Part shown: piece by piece, positions 53,106 through 60,800 of the stretch
Numbering within the stretch: the first letter of the stretch is position 1
Layout of the letters: the number at the start of each line of letters is the position of its first letter
Assembly: GCA_910575435.1 (NCBI GenBank)
Contig: CAJTGI010000001.1
Location: 41,759 to 105,758 of the forward strand
DNA length: 64,000 nt
Source of the DNA: Clostridiaceae bacterium
GTDB taxonomy: Bacteria; Bacillota; Clostridia; Lachnospirales; Lachnospiraceae
Direction of reading: 5' to 3'
Notes under the pieces: model-generated
The model's database searches: none
Told to the model about the DNA's origin: nothing
The model's input: the letters and a program-made list of their open reading frames with translations, nothing else
Translations under genes and position numbers: made by a program

Positions 53106-53446
53106 ATGAAAACAGAATCAATCAGGCTCTTACTGCTGTCTTTGGACAGGAAAAAGGGCGTGACTGGTATCTGAAAATCCGGGATGATGCAAAGCTGCGG
53201 GAAACCCTTTCAAAATACTGTACGGGTGACGAATATTTCCGTGGGGTAAATCTGGTTGCTACGGTATTGAACCTGCATGATCTGGATGTGACAAAGGCGG
53301 AAGATGCGTACAGGATTATCCAGTCCCATAACCGAAAAAACTTAAAAGCAATCAGGGCAGATTTTGACAAGAAGTTTGGGAAAAAACCGCAACAGAGATA
53401 CTTTAAGGTACTCCGTCCGCTAATTCGTGTAATTAAGGGGAAGTAA
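53106..53446 (+). pseudogene. Frameshifted mobile-element gene
   Basis: A clean reading frame runs from about 53105 to the stop at 53446 (NENRINQALTAVFGQEKGRD, WYLKIRDDAKLRETLSKYC, then VTKAEDAYRIIQSHNRKNLK and RYFKVLRPLIRVIKGK) but has no start codon. The ATG at 53106 is one frame off: it is followed by four A residues, and one additional A would give MKNRINQALTAVFG. So a single-base loss in a homopolymer, real or from sequencing, disrupts an otherwise intact gene of about 113 codons. The family is known to me only from integrative elements and has no assigned function. Confidence 0.65.
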
Positions 53447-53687
53447 CTTATATCTGTTCCTGAAAATAAGAAAATAATATTAATGAAAAGACAGGAGTTT
53501 GGCTTTCTGTCTTTTTTGTTGGCATCAGTATCTATGCCAGATGGACGGGTTTTTATGGTTGAAAAAAAGGTTAAAATAATTGCAAAAACAGGCTGACTTA
53601 TGAAATAGGGCGCGGTATAATTTTATTAGATAAAGATAAGCATGCTATTTTTATAAAAATACGAATGATTTTAAGGAGGCAGATATT

Positions 53688-54749
53688 ATGAGGAGAAAAA
53701 ATATAATGATAATTCTTTTTGCTATGGCACTGGTATTGTTACTGCCCGGCATGGCAGCAGAGGCAAAGACGAAGCCCAAACTGGTAACAGGGAAAAAGAA
53801 CATGACGGCAGGGCAGACTTATCAGTTGAAATTAAAATGGGTGTCCGGCAAAGCAAAGGTGAAATGGAAAACCAGCAAAAAATCCGTTGTTTCCATTGCA
53901 AAGAAAAAAGGAAATACCGTTACCCTCAAAGCAGGGAAAAAAGGGACGGTGGTGGTTACAGCCACTTATAAGAAAAAGATATATAAGTGCAAAATCACAG
54001 TCAGGGAAAAGAAAAAGGAACAGGCAGCAGCAGACAATCCCGCATTAAACAGCAGGGATGTAACACTGTATTATTTGTCTGATAAAACAAAGGATTATAT
54101 CCAGTATGACAAGAACCATATCCGGGAATACCGTTTCCGTGTGTCCGGGACAAAAAAAGAAGTAAGGGACTGGAAGATAACCGGTGAGGATGCGGGATAT
54201 TTTAAGATTACGGATTATGGGCTGCTGCAGTTGAATTATGGGCCTGCCTATATTGATCCGTGTGTAACGGCAACGGTAACCGCTGTTTTAGAGGATGGAG
54301 GAAAGCTGACAGCTACAGTGAGGGCATATTCGGAACTGAATATTTACATAGATACTGTATTTACCAATTTTGAGAAACAGTATATTACTTCTTCCATGAC
54401 ACAGAGGGAAAAAGCGGAAAAGGCAGCATGGTATATCAGCACAACTTCTGATTATGAACTATACAATTCTAACTGGTATGATATTTTTATCAAAGGGAAA
54501 GGGGACTGTTCTGCCAGCCGGTATGCTTTGCAGTATATGTGCAACCATATGGGGCTTAAGGCGTCAGGCTGCAAAAATATGGATGCTCATGGGAAAACGC
54601 TTGTCTATGCAGATGGGAAATTTTATGTAATTATTACAGGTTTTAATGAGCCAAAGCCACGGCAGTATATGATTTATGAAATCAGTGGTGAGGCGTTGGA
54701 TGAACTTGCGGAACAGAATAATCTGGATTTGGATTATTTCCGTCAATAG
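53688..54749 (+). CDS. Secreted Ig-like and transglutaminase-like protein
   Basis: A 353-residue exported protein. A signal peptide (IMIILFAMALVLLLPGMAAE, cleavage near AEA) leads to a lysine-rich Big_2-type domain (residues about 30-110, GKAKVKWKTSKKSVVSIAKK). A second beta-rich region follows. The C-terminal transglutaminase-like domain has a plausible Cys-His-Asp triad at Cys274 (GKGDCSASRYALQYMC), His301 (NMDAHGKTLVY) and Asp309. Such domains act as proteases or cross-linkers at the cell surface. AAGGAGG precedes the ATG. Confidence 0.8.
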   Translation: MRRKNIMIILFAMALVLLLPGMAAEAKTKPKLVTGKKNMTAGQTYQLKLKWVSGKAKVKWKTSKKSVVSIAKKKGNTVTLKAGKKGTVVVTATYKKKIYKCKITVREKKKEQAAADNPALNSRDVTLYYLSDKTKDYIQYDKNHIREYRFRVSGTKKEVRDWKITGEDAGYFKITDYGLLQLNYGPAYIDPCVTATVTAVLEDGGKLTATVRAYSELNIYIDTVFTNFEKQYITSSMTQREKAEKAAWYISTTSDYELYNSNWYDIFIKGKGDCSASRYALQYMCNHMGLKASGCKNMDAHGKTLVYADGKFYVIITGFNEPKPRQYMIYEISGEALDELAEQNNLDLDYFRQ

Positions 54750-54766
54750 AAGAGGAGGAGAGGGGT

Positions 54767-55330
54767 ATGGATTTTATATCAGAAGAGTTTCTTGCTGCCC
54801 GCACCGGAGAGGCACTGGAGGCAAGGTTGCGGGACAGTGACACATTCCGGCGGCAGATGGAATCCCTGCATGAGGCATCAAAAGCATTTTCAAAAGATGC
54901 AGGCATATCAAAACAGTGGTGGAAACTGTACGATAAGCTGGAAGATGAATGGACAAAATATAATATCATGTATGGGGAGGAGTCCTACCGTCTGGGTTTT
55001 GTGGATGGTATGCAGATAGCGTCAGAGAGGGAAATCCGGGCAAAAGGTTCTGTCCTGTCTTTTATGGATATGACACATCTGATTTATCTGTATGATGCCG
55101 TTAAAAAACTAAATATGTTCCTGCTTGGGGAGTGGGATAATTACGACAGGGACAGGGGGGTGCTGAAAGATCTGGACCGGGTGTGTAAGGTAATTGAGGA
55201 TGGTGCCTGTGCTGAAATCAGGCTGCAGGGAGAAGATGAAACATATGAGTGCCTGACGGATATTTTGGACAATTCAGAAATAGCACCGGAGGAACGTGCA
55301 AAAAGACTGACAGACTATGGTGAGACCTGA
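54767..55330 (+). CDS. Hypothetical protein, first of a related pair
   Basis: A 187-residue acidic, mostly helical protein, with no membrane segments or signal peptide. I do not recognise a family. Its ending CLTDILDNSEIAPEERAKRL resembles the end of the next protein (LFFQILMSRNLTPEQRADIL), so the two share a C-terminal motif. GGAGGAGAGG precedes the ATG, 17 bases after the secreted transglutaminase-like gene, so the three are probably one operon. Confidence 0.6.
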   Translation: MDFISEEFLAARTGEALEARLRDSDTFRRQMESLHEASKAFSKDAGISKQWWKLYDKLEDEWTKYNIMYGEESYRLGFVDGMQIASEREIRAKGSVLSFMDMTHLIYLYDAVKKLNMFLLGEWDNYDRDRGVLKDLDRVCKVIEDGACAEIRLQGEDETYECLTDILDNSEIAPEERAKRLTDYGET

Positions 55331-55398
55331 ACAGGAGTATAGGAGAGGAATATAGGGGATAACGAAAAAAGACAGTAATTATCAGGGAGGATTGTATT

Positions 55399-55671
55399 TT
55401 GGAAAAGAAGGATATGGCATTATTGATAGAGGTGGAGGATACACTGGAGGATATGGATGAAACGTTGAGGCAGCTTACAGGGTATGGGCACGCCAGTGGG
55501 GAGTTTATCAAGCTGGATAATGTGTTTGATGTGATTTATCGTAATTCCCATACGGTTTATTCAGGAAATCCGGAGGAAGGACAGGAATTGTTTTTTCAGA
55601 TTCTAATGAGCCGGAATTTGACACCAGAGCAGCGGGCGGATATTTTGATGAACGGAACGGTTCGTATGTAG
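55399..55671 (+). CDS. Hypothetical protein, second of a related pair
   Basis: A 90-residue acidic helical protein initiated at TTG 55399 after AGGGAGG. It shares with the preceding protein a C-terminal pattern (P-E-x-R-A-x-x-L) and an aspartate-rich helix before it. No known domain is evident. It closes the small operon; a terminator lies 84 bases downstream. Confidence 0.5.
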   Translation: MEKKDMALLIEVEDTLEDMDETLRQLTGYGHASGEFIKLDNVFDVIYRNSHTVYSGNPEEGQELFFQILMSRNLTPEQRADILMNGTVRM

Positions 55672-55754
55672 AGGTGAAATTATATAAGGGGAAAGTGACA
55701 TAATCCCCAAATTGAATAATAATGCGGCAGCCGTTCAGGAAGTATAAGTGCTCA

Positions 55755-55801
55755 TAAAAAACACCAGTGTTTCACAGTGATGTGGGATATCGGTGTTTTT
55801 T
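55755..55801. terminator. Terminator hairpin between the accessory operon and pucR
   Basis: AAAAACACC pairs with GGTGTTTTT around an internal GTGTTTCAC/GTGATGTG-like structure, flanked by A and T runs. It may serve both converging transcripts. Confidence 0.75.
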
Positions 55802-55897
55802 ATATTGAGATTAAAATGATGATTGGGTGTGTCAAGTATTTATGGTTGTATTATAGGAATATTTTGGCAGTGTTTGATAGAAATCTGTGCAAAGCCA

Positions 55898-57046
55898 TCA
55901 GTGTATGATTTGCAGATATTCCTTTATTTGAAATGCTACCATCAGTTCAAATTTGCTGTAGCTGTCATCAAGATTAAATCCCATATCCTCTTTTAGAATT
56001 CGGATTCTGTAATTTATTGTATTACGGTGACAGAACAAAGCATCTGCAATTCTTTTTACACTGCCATCACAGATGAGATATTGATATAAGGTGTCCAGGT
56101 ATTCCTGTTTCTGTTTATGGTTTTGCTGTAGTAATCCATTTAATTTTTGATTTGCGTAGTTCTCAAGAATTTTCTGTTCATTGCAGGATAACAGAATTTT
56201 TAGGAATCCCATGTCTTCATAAGAAAAAAGGCTGGTTTTATGATAAAAAGCCATCTGTACAGCAGCCTTTGCATGAAAATAGGATGCCGGGAGTCCGGAA
56301 AAATCTGTCTGACTGCCAATTCCTACAGTAAACTGACTGTCTGGAAAATAGAGTGCAAGCTGTGAAAGAAATTTTTGCATTGCCGGAGAAAGTATATCTG
56401 ACGCTGTTTTGTAGGTGATGATCAGAGACGCATCTTTTGTGTGGCACAGAAAAGAGTTCGGAATAAAAACCTTGAGGATATGGGAAAGTCTGTCAGAGGA
56501 AACTTCAGGAGTGGCCGTCAGTTGACAGATGATATACTGTTTGATATCCTGATGCCCATATTCCTCCAAAATTGCCTGACTGTAGCTGGCTTCTTTACTT
56601 TGAAATATCAGGTTAAAAAAAGCAGAAGTTAATGTGATTTCTGTTTGTGATTCTTTAAAAATACGGTTATAATAATCTCTGGTTACATTATGGAGCATGA
56701 TTTCCCATGGCATTGTAAATACTGGGAAATTATTGTCGTCACATAATTTCTGTATATCTGCAGTAACATCTTCTGGAAAAACATAGGTGCCGATATTTAA
56801 GATGACACCGCAGGTTTTTAATTCAATTAGTGATTGGATAAATTCATAGAGCCAATTTTTGGACTGGGTGCAACGGATGCCAGTAGTAATGATCAGTTCA
56901 CCACCTTGGACAAAACTTGAGTTTGCAATATCTTCCGTAATATATACCCAGTTCATCATGCGATTTAATCCTTGTTTCCCACAGAGTAGTTTGAGCTTAT
57001 ATTTTTCTTTTGTTTCCTGATATATTGTTTTCAATAAAAGTGCCAT
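55898..57046 (-). CDS. PucR/CdaR-family transcription regulator
   Basis: A 382-residue regulator. Residues about 1-120 form a PucR-type sensory domain (LKLLCGKQGLNRMMNWVYIT, GGELIITTGI, CGVILNIGTYV). The middle is a GGDEF-like degenerate region. The C-terminal helix-turn-helix is LYQYLICDGSVKRIADALFC and HRNTINYRIRILKEDMGF. Members control purine, amine and GABA catabolism. The ATG at 57046 follows TAGGAGG; the frame is open to 57067. It is divergent from the aminotransferase operon, so it is its likely regulator. Confidence 0.88.
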   Translation of the reverse strand: MALLLKTIYQETKEKYKLKLLCGKQGLNRMMNWVYITEDIANSSFVQGGELIITTGIRCTQSKNWLYEFIQSLIELKTCGVILNIGTYVFPEDVTADIQKLCDDNNFPVFTMPWEIMLHNVTRDYYNRIFKESQTEITLTSAFFNLIFQSKEASYSQAILEEYGHQDIKQYIICQLTATPEVSSDRLSHILKVFIPNSFLCHTKDASLIITYKTASDILSPAMQKFLSQLALYFPDSQFTVGIGSQTDFSGLPASYFHAKAAVQMAFYHKTSLFSYEDMGFLKILLSCNEQKILENYANQKLNGLLQQNHKQKQEYLDTLYQYLICDGSVKRIADALFCHRNTINYRIRILKEDMGFNLDDSYSKFELMVAFQIKEYLQIIH

Positions 57047-57244
57047 AGCAATATTCCTCCTATACATGCCCTGTGTATTAATTGTCTGTTTTTTATAGTG
57101 CGTGTGTCATAAGCATACAATAGCATAGAAAAGTGTGGAAAGTCAATTCGTATATTGTGCCGGCAGCACAAAAAGATAGCGTTTTTTTTGTGCCAGCATG
57201 ATATAGTATTTATAAATGAATTGCGTTATGATAGGCTTCGTAAA

Positions 57245-57285
57245 GGGACAAAGGCGTACCGGACTGTATGGCTTTGTCCCTTTTT
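57245..57285 (+). terminator. Attenuator-like hairpin in the leader of the amine operon
   Basis: GGGACAAAG pairs perfectly with CTTTGTCCC, followed by TTTTT, about 100 bases upstream of the first aminotransferase. No gene lies before it on this strand in the 335-base pucR-operon gap, so it may act as a leader terminator. Confidence 0.65.
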
Positions 57286-57381
57286 GTATTATAGGAAAGT
57301 GGTCATTATACAATTATTGTCTATAATACAACAAAAGCTTTATGATAGAAGCTTTTCGCTAATGCGGGAAAGGAGCAGATT

Positions 57382-58734
57382 ATGTTAAGGACAGATTTAC
57401 CAGAAATTATAACAGAGTCATTACCGGGACCAAAAGCACAGAAGGTGATTGACAGAAGGAAGGCAGCAGTAGCGGCAGCTATTGGGTGTGGCTATCCTGT
57501 TGTCATTGAAAAGGGCGAGGGTGCCATGATTCAGGATGTGGATGGAAATAAATTTTTAGACTGGATTGGTGGTGTGGGCGTTTTGAATATTGGTTTCTCT
57601 CACCCAGAGGTTGTGGAGGCAGTAAAAGCACAGGCAGATAAATATTTTCACGGCATGTTTAATGTAGTTACCCATGAAGGCTATGTTGCCTTGGCAGAAA
57701 AGTTATCTCAGGTTGCACCAGTACGGGGAGAAGGAAAAAAGGCTTTTATGGCTAACAGCGGTGCGGAGGCTGATGAGAATGCAGTCAAGATAGCAAAGGC
57801 TTATACAAAAAGGTCAAATATTATTGTATTCTCCGGGGCATTTCATGGAAGAACCTATTTAACCATGACCATGACATCAAAAAAAGCCTATGCTGCCGGA
57901 CAGGGACCTTTGGCAGGGGGCATATTTCGGGCAAAATTTCCGTATTATTACAGGAATCCAGAGGGGATGACAGCAGATGTAGCATTGGATTATTATATCA
58001 AATCCATTGAGGATGTATTTGAAGAATGTGGGGCAGCAGATACAGTGGCAGCTATCGTGGTAGAGCCATTGCAGGGAGAGGGTGGATTTATCCCGGCTCC
58101 ACTTGAGTGGATTCAGGCAGTGCGCAAGATATGTGATGATAATAGTATCCTGCTGATTGCGGATGAAGTACAAAGTGGTTTTTGTCGTACTGGAAAAATG
58201 TTTGCTTCGGAATATTGGAAGGAAGTGGGAGTACAGCCGGACATTATTGCGACAGCCAAGTCCATTGCAGCCGGTGTGCCGCTTTCTGCAATTATTGCAA
58301 GAGATGAAATTATGGATGCAGTTCCAAAGGGAACTATTGGTGGCACTTATTGCGGCAATCCATTGGCATGTGCGGCAGCTCTGAAAACCATAGAGATCAT
58401 GGAACGGGATCATCTGGCGGAACGGTCTGTGGAGATTGGCAAGGCAGTTATAGAGCGTTATCAGGCAATGCAGGAAAAGTATTCTGTAATTGGCGATGTA
58501 AGAGGAATGGGCGGTATGATTGGCATTGAGTTTGTCAAGGATAATGGAACGAAAGAACCGGCACCGGAATTGACAGCCAATATTATCAATACCTGTGCCA
58601 AGAATGGTCTTTTGGTAGAGGGGGCTGGTACATATGGGAATGTCATTCGTTTTCTGGCACCATTGGTAATTACAGATGAACAGTTGAAGGCTGGGCTTGA
58701 TATCTTTGAAAAAGCAGTGGCAGATTGTTTGTAA
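57382..58734 (+). CDS. Class-III aminotransferase, GABA-transaminase-like
   Basis: A PLP enzyme of 450 residues. Motifs include VDGNKFLDWIGGVGVLNIGF, MANSGAEADENAVKIAKAYT, FSGAFHGRTYLTMTMTSKK, VVEPLQGEGGFIPAPLEWIQ, ADEVQSGFCRTGK and the PLP lysine Lys293 (IIATAKSIAAGVPLSAI). This matches 4-aminobutyrate aminotransferases. It would move the amino group of an omega-amine to a keto acid, giving a semialdehyde. AAAGGAG precedes the ATG. It is the first gene of the PucR-linked operon; the exact donor is unknown. Confidence 0.9.
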   Translation: MLRTDLPEIITESLPGPKAQKVIDRRKAAVAAAIGCGYPVVIEKGEGAMIQDVDGNKFLDWIGGVGVLNIGFSHPEVVEAVKAQADKYFHGMFNVVTHEGYVALAEKLSQVAPVRGEGKKAFMANSGAEADENAVKIAKAYTKRSNIIVFSGAFHGRTYLTMTMTSKKAYAAGQGPLAGGIFRAKFPYYYRNPEGMTADVALDYYIKSIEDVFEECGAADTVAAIVVEPLQGEGGFIPAPLEWIQAVRKICDDNSILLIADEVQSGFCRTGKMFASEYWKEVGVQPDIIATAKSIAAGVPLSAIIARDEIMDAVPKGTIGGTYCGNPLACAAALKTIEIMERDHLAERSVEIGKAVIERYQAMQEKYSVIGDVRGMGGMIGIEFVKDNGTKEPAPELTANIINTCAKNGLLVEGAGTYGNVIRFLAPLVITDEQLKAGLDIFEKAVADCL

Positions 58735-58813
58735 TGGAAAACGATTGCCAGGCGGTCTTACAGAGTGTAGTATTTATGGGTTTGTTTCACAGTAAAATAG
58801 AATTAATAATCAG

Positions 58814-58858
58814 GAGCAAAGGCGCTCACAGAAATTGTGGTGGTCTCTGCTCTTTTTT
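58814..58858 (+). terminator. Partial terminator between the two aminotransferase genes
   Basis: GAGCA pairs with TGCTC with further imperfect inner pairs, followed by six T residues. It could lower expression of the downstream genes relative to the first aminotransferase. Confidence 0.5.
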
Positions 58859-58949
58859 ATACAATAGGTCAGCGTTCGGACATAATAGCGCCTGCTAATA
58901 GGCTGGCGCATGAGAGCATGACAGCATTTGTTTGGAAGGAGATAAGATT

Positions 58950-60161
58950 ATGAGATTAAAAGACACAGGACTTACCGTACAGGAAATTAAGGATAAAGTA
59001 AACAAATATATGATTGAAACCTATGAGCGTTTTGATTTTCTAGCAGAAACTGCAAAAGATATGTATATCTATGATGAGGATGGAACGCCCTATTTAGATT
59101 TTTATGCGGGAATTGCTGTAAACTCTGCGGGCAACTGTAATGAAAAGGTTGTGGCAGCAGTGAAAGAACAGGTGGAAGATGTGATGCATACGTTCAATTA
59201 TCCCTATACAATTCCACAGGCACTTTTGGCAGAGAAAATTTGTACAGCTATCGGAATGGATAAGATATTTTATCAAAATTCCGGGACAGAAGCCAATGAG
59301 GCAATGATTAAAATGGCACGTAAGTATGGTGTGGAAAAGTATGGTCCTCATAAATACAATATCATCACAGCAAAGATGTCATTTCATGGCAGGACTTTTG
59401 GTTCTATGAGTGCCACTGGTCAGCCAGACAATGCCTGTCAGGTTGGATTTGGTGACATGACACCGGGCTTTACCTATGCGCCATACAATGATTTGGAAGC
59501 ATTTAAGGCAGCGTATACGGATAATACCATTGCCATTATGATTGAACCAGTGCAGGGGGAGGGCGGTGTGCATCCCGCAACACAGGAATTTATGAAAGGA
59601 CTCCGTGATTTCTGTGATGAAAAGGGTATACTTCTTCTGCTGGATGAGGTACAGACCGGCTGGTGCAGGACGGGGGCAGTTATGTCATATATGAATTATG
59701 GCATTAAGCCGGATATTGTGTCTATGGCAAAGGCAATGGGAGGCGGTATGCCAATTGGTGCCATCTGTTCAACGAAAGAGGTGGCAAAGGCGTTTTCAGC
59801 AGGTTCTCATGGAACGACCTTTGGTGGGCATCCGGTATGTTGTGCAGCAGCATTGGCTGAGATTGGCGAACTGCTAGAGAGGAATTTGGCGGAGAACGCA
59901 AAAAAGATGGGTAAATATTTTATGGAGAAGCTAGTTGGTATTCCTCATGTAAAAGAAGTCAGGGGACAGGGACTATTGGTTGGCGTGGAATTTGATGGGA
60001 ACGTCAATGCGGCAGATGTGAAGCATGAATGTCTGGAAAGAAAACTGTTAGTTACAGCAATAGGCTCTGATATTATCCGTATGGTTCCGCCGCTGATATT
60101 GACAGAGACAGATTGTGACAAGGCAGTGGAAATTATCAAAGATGCTGTTGAAGCATTATAA
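58950..60161 (+). CDS. Second class-III aminotransferase (ArgD/GabT-like)
   Basis: A 403-residue PLP enzyme distinct from the first. It has DGTPYLDFYAGIAVNSAGNC, YQNSGTEANEAMIKMARKYG, SFHGRTFGSMSATGQ, EPVQGEGGVHPATQEFMKGL, LDEVQTGWCRTG and the PLP lysine Lys261 (SMAKAMGGGMPIGA). It is closer to acetylornithine-type enzymes, but lies with no arg genes, so an omega-amine substrate is likely. AAGGAG precedes the ATG at 58950. Two aminotransferases may handle two amino groups of one compound or two substrates. Confidence 0.88.
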   Translation: MRLKDTGLTVQEIKDKVNKYMIETYERFDFLAETAKDMYIYDEDGTPYLDFYAGIAVNSAGNCNEKVVAAVKEQVEDVMHTFNYPYTIPQALLAEKICTAIGMDKIFYQNSGTEANEAMIKMARKYGVEKYGPHKYNIITAKMSFHGRTFGSMSATGQPDNACQVGFGDMTPGFTYAPYNDLEAFKAAYTDNTIAIMIEPVQGEGGVHPATQEFMKGLRDFCDEKGILLLLDEVQTGWCRTGAVMSYMNYGIKPDIVSMAKAMGGGMPIGAICSTKEVAKAFSAGSHGTTFGGHPVCCAAALAEIGELLERNLAENAKKMGKYFMEKLVGIPHVKEVRGQGLLVGVEFDGNVNAADVKHECLERKLLVTAIGSDIIRMVPPLILTETDCDKAVEIIKDAVEAL

Positions 60162-60179
60162 GGACGGGGAGGAATGCAG

Positions 60180-60776
60180 ATGAAACATTTTGTGGTAACG
60201 ATAGGATGTGAATATGGCAGTGGCGGTCCGGATATCGGGCGTGTGATTGCAGATGAACTAGGCATTAAATTCTATGATAGGGATTTGGTGGATCAGGTGG
60301 TGGAGCATCTTGGTGTTGAGAGGGAACTGGTGGAAAAGGCAGATATGGGAACTTCAGTAAAATATGAGTTTGAAACTTCTTTTGGACCGAGATATGCGAA
60401 TCTTACAAATCGTGTAATCTATACGCAATTTGAAGTTATACAGAAATTTGCAGAGGAATCTTCCTGTGTCATTATCGGGCGGTGCGGTAATTATATACTG
60501 AAGGATAGAAGTGACTGTCTGAATATTTTTATCTATGCACCGGAGGAAAAGCGGATAGAGCATGTGATGGAGCAGAAGGGTATTTCTAAAAAAGAAGCTG
60601 CTGAATTGGTGAAATATAATGATGATATGCTTCATGCCCGGTACAGGTATATGACAGATAAGAATCGGGGGGAGCGGGAACTGCGCCATATGCTGATTGA
60701 CAGCAGTGTGCTTGGACTGGAAAAGACAGCAAAATATATTTTGCAGATGATTGACTTGCGATTTGGAGAGATATAG
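60180..60776 (+). CDS. Cytidylate-kinase-like family protein
   Basis: A 198-residue P-loop protein of the cytidylate-kinase-like group common in Clostridia. The nucleotide-binding loop TIGCEYGSGGPDIGRVIADE departs from the canonical GKS/T. YDRDLVDQVVEHLG follows, then CVIIGRCGNYILKDRSDCLN and an arginine-containing lid (RYRYMTDKNRGERELRHML). The true substrate is unknown; the real cmk is at 24.1 kb. I start at ATG 60180 because GGGGAGG is too close to the ATG at 60174. It lies 18 bases after the aminotransferase and 24 before the permease fusion, so it is part of the operon. Confidence 0.8.
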   Translation: MKHFVVTIGCEYGSGGPDIGRVIADELGIKFYDRDLVDQVVEHLGVERELVEKADMGTSVKYEFETSFGPRYANLTNRVIYTQFEVIQKFAEESSCVIIGRCGNYILKDRSDCLNIFIYAPEEKRIEHVMEQKGISKKEAAELVKYNDDMLHARYRYMTDKNRGERELRHMLIDSSVLGLEKTAKYILQMIDLRFGEI

Positions 60777-60800
60777 CAGAACAGGAAAGAGGTGCAATAT

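Noticed and set aside
57155..57388. 77-codon plus-strand ORF upstream of the first aminotransferase
   Set aside because: It spans the leader hairpin and T-run, lacks a ribosome binding site and ends at the start of the real gene.
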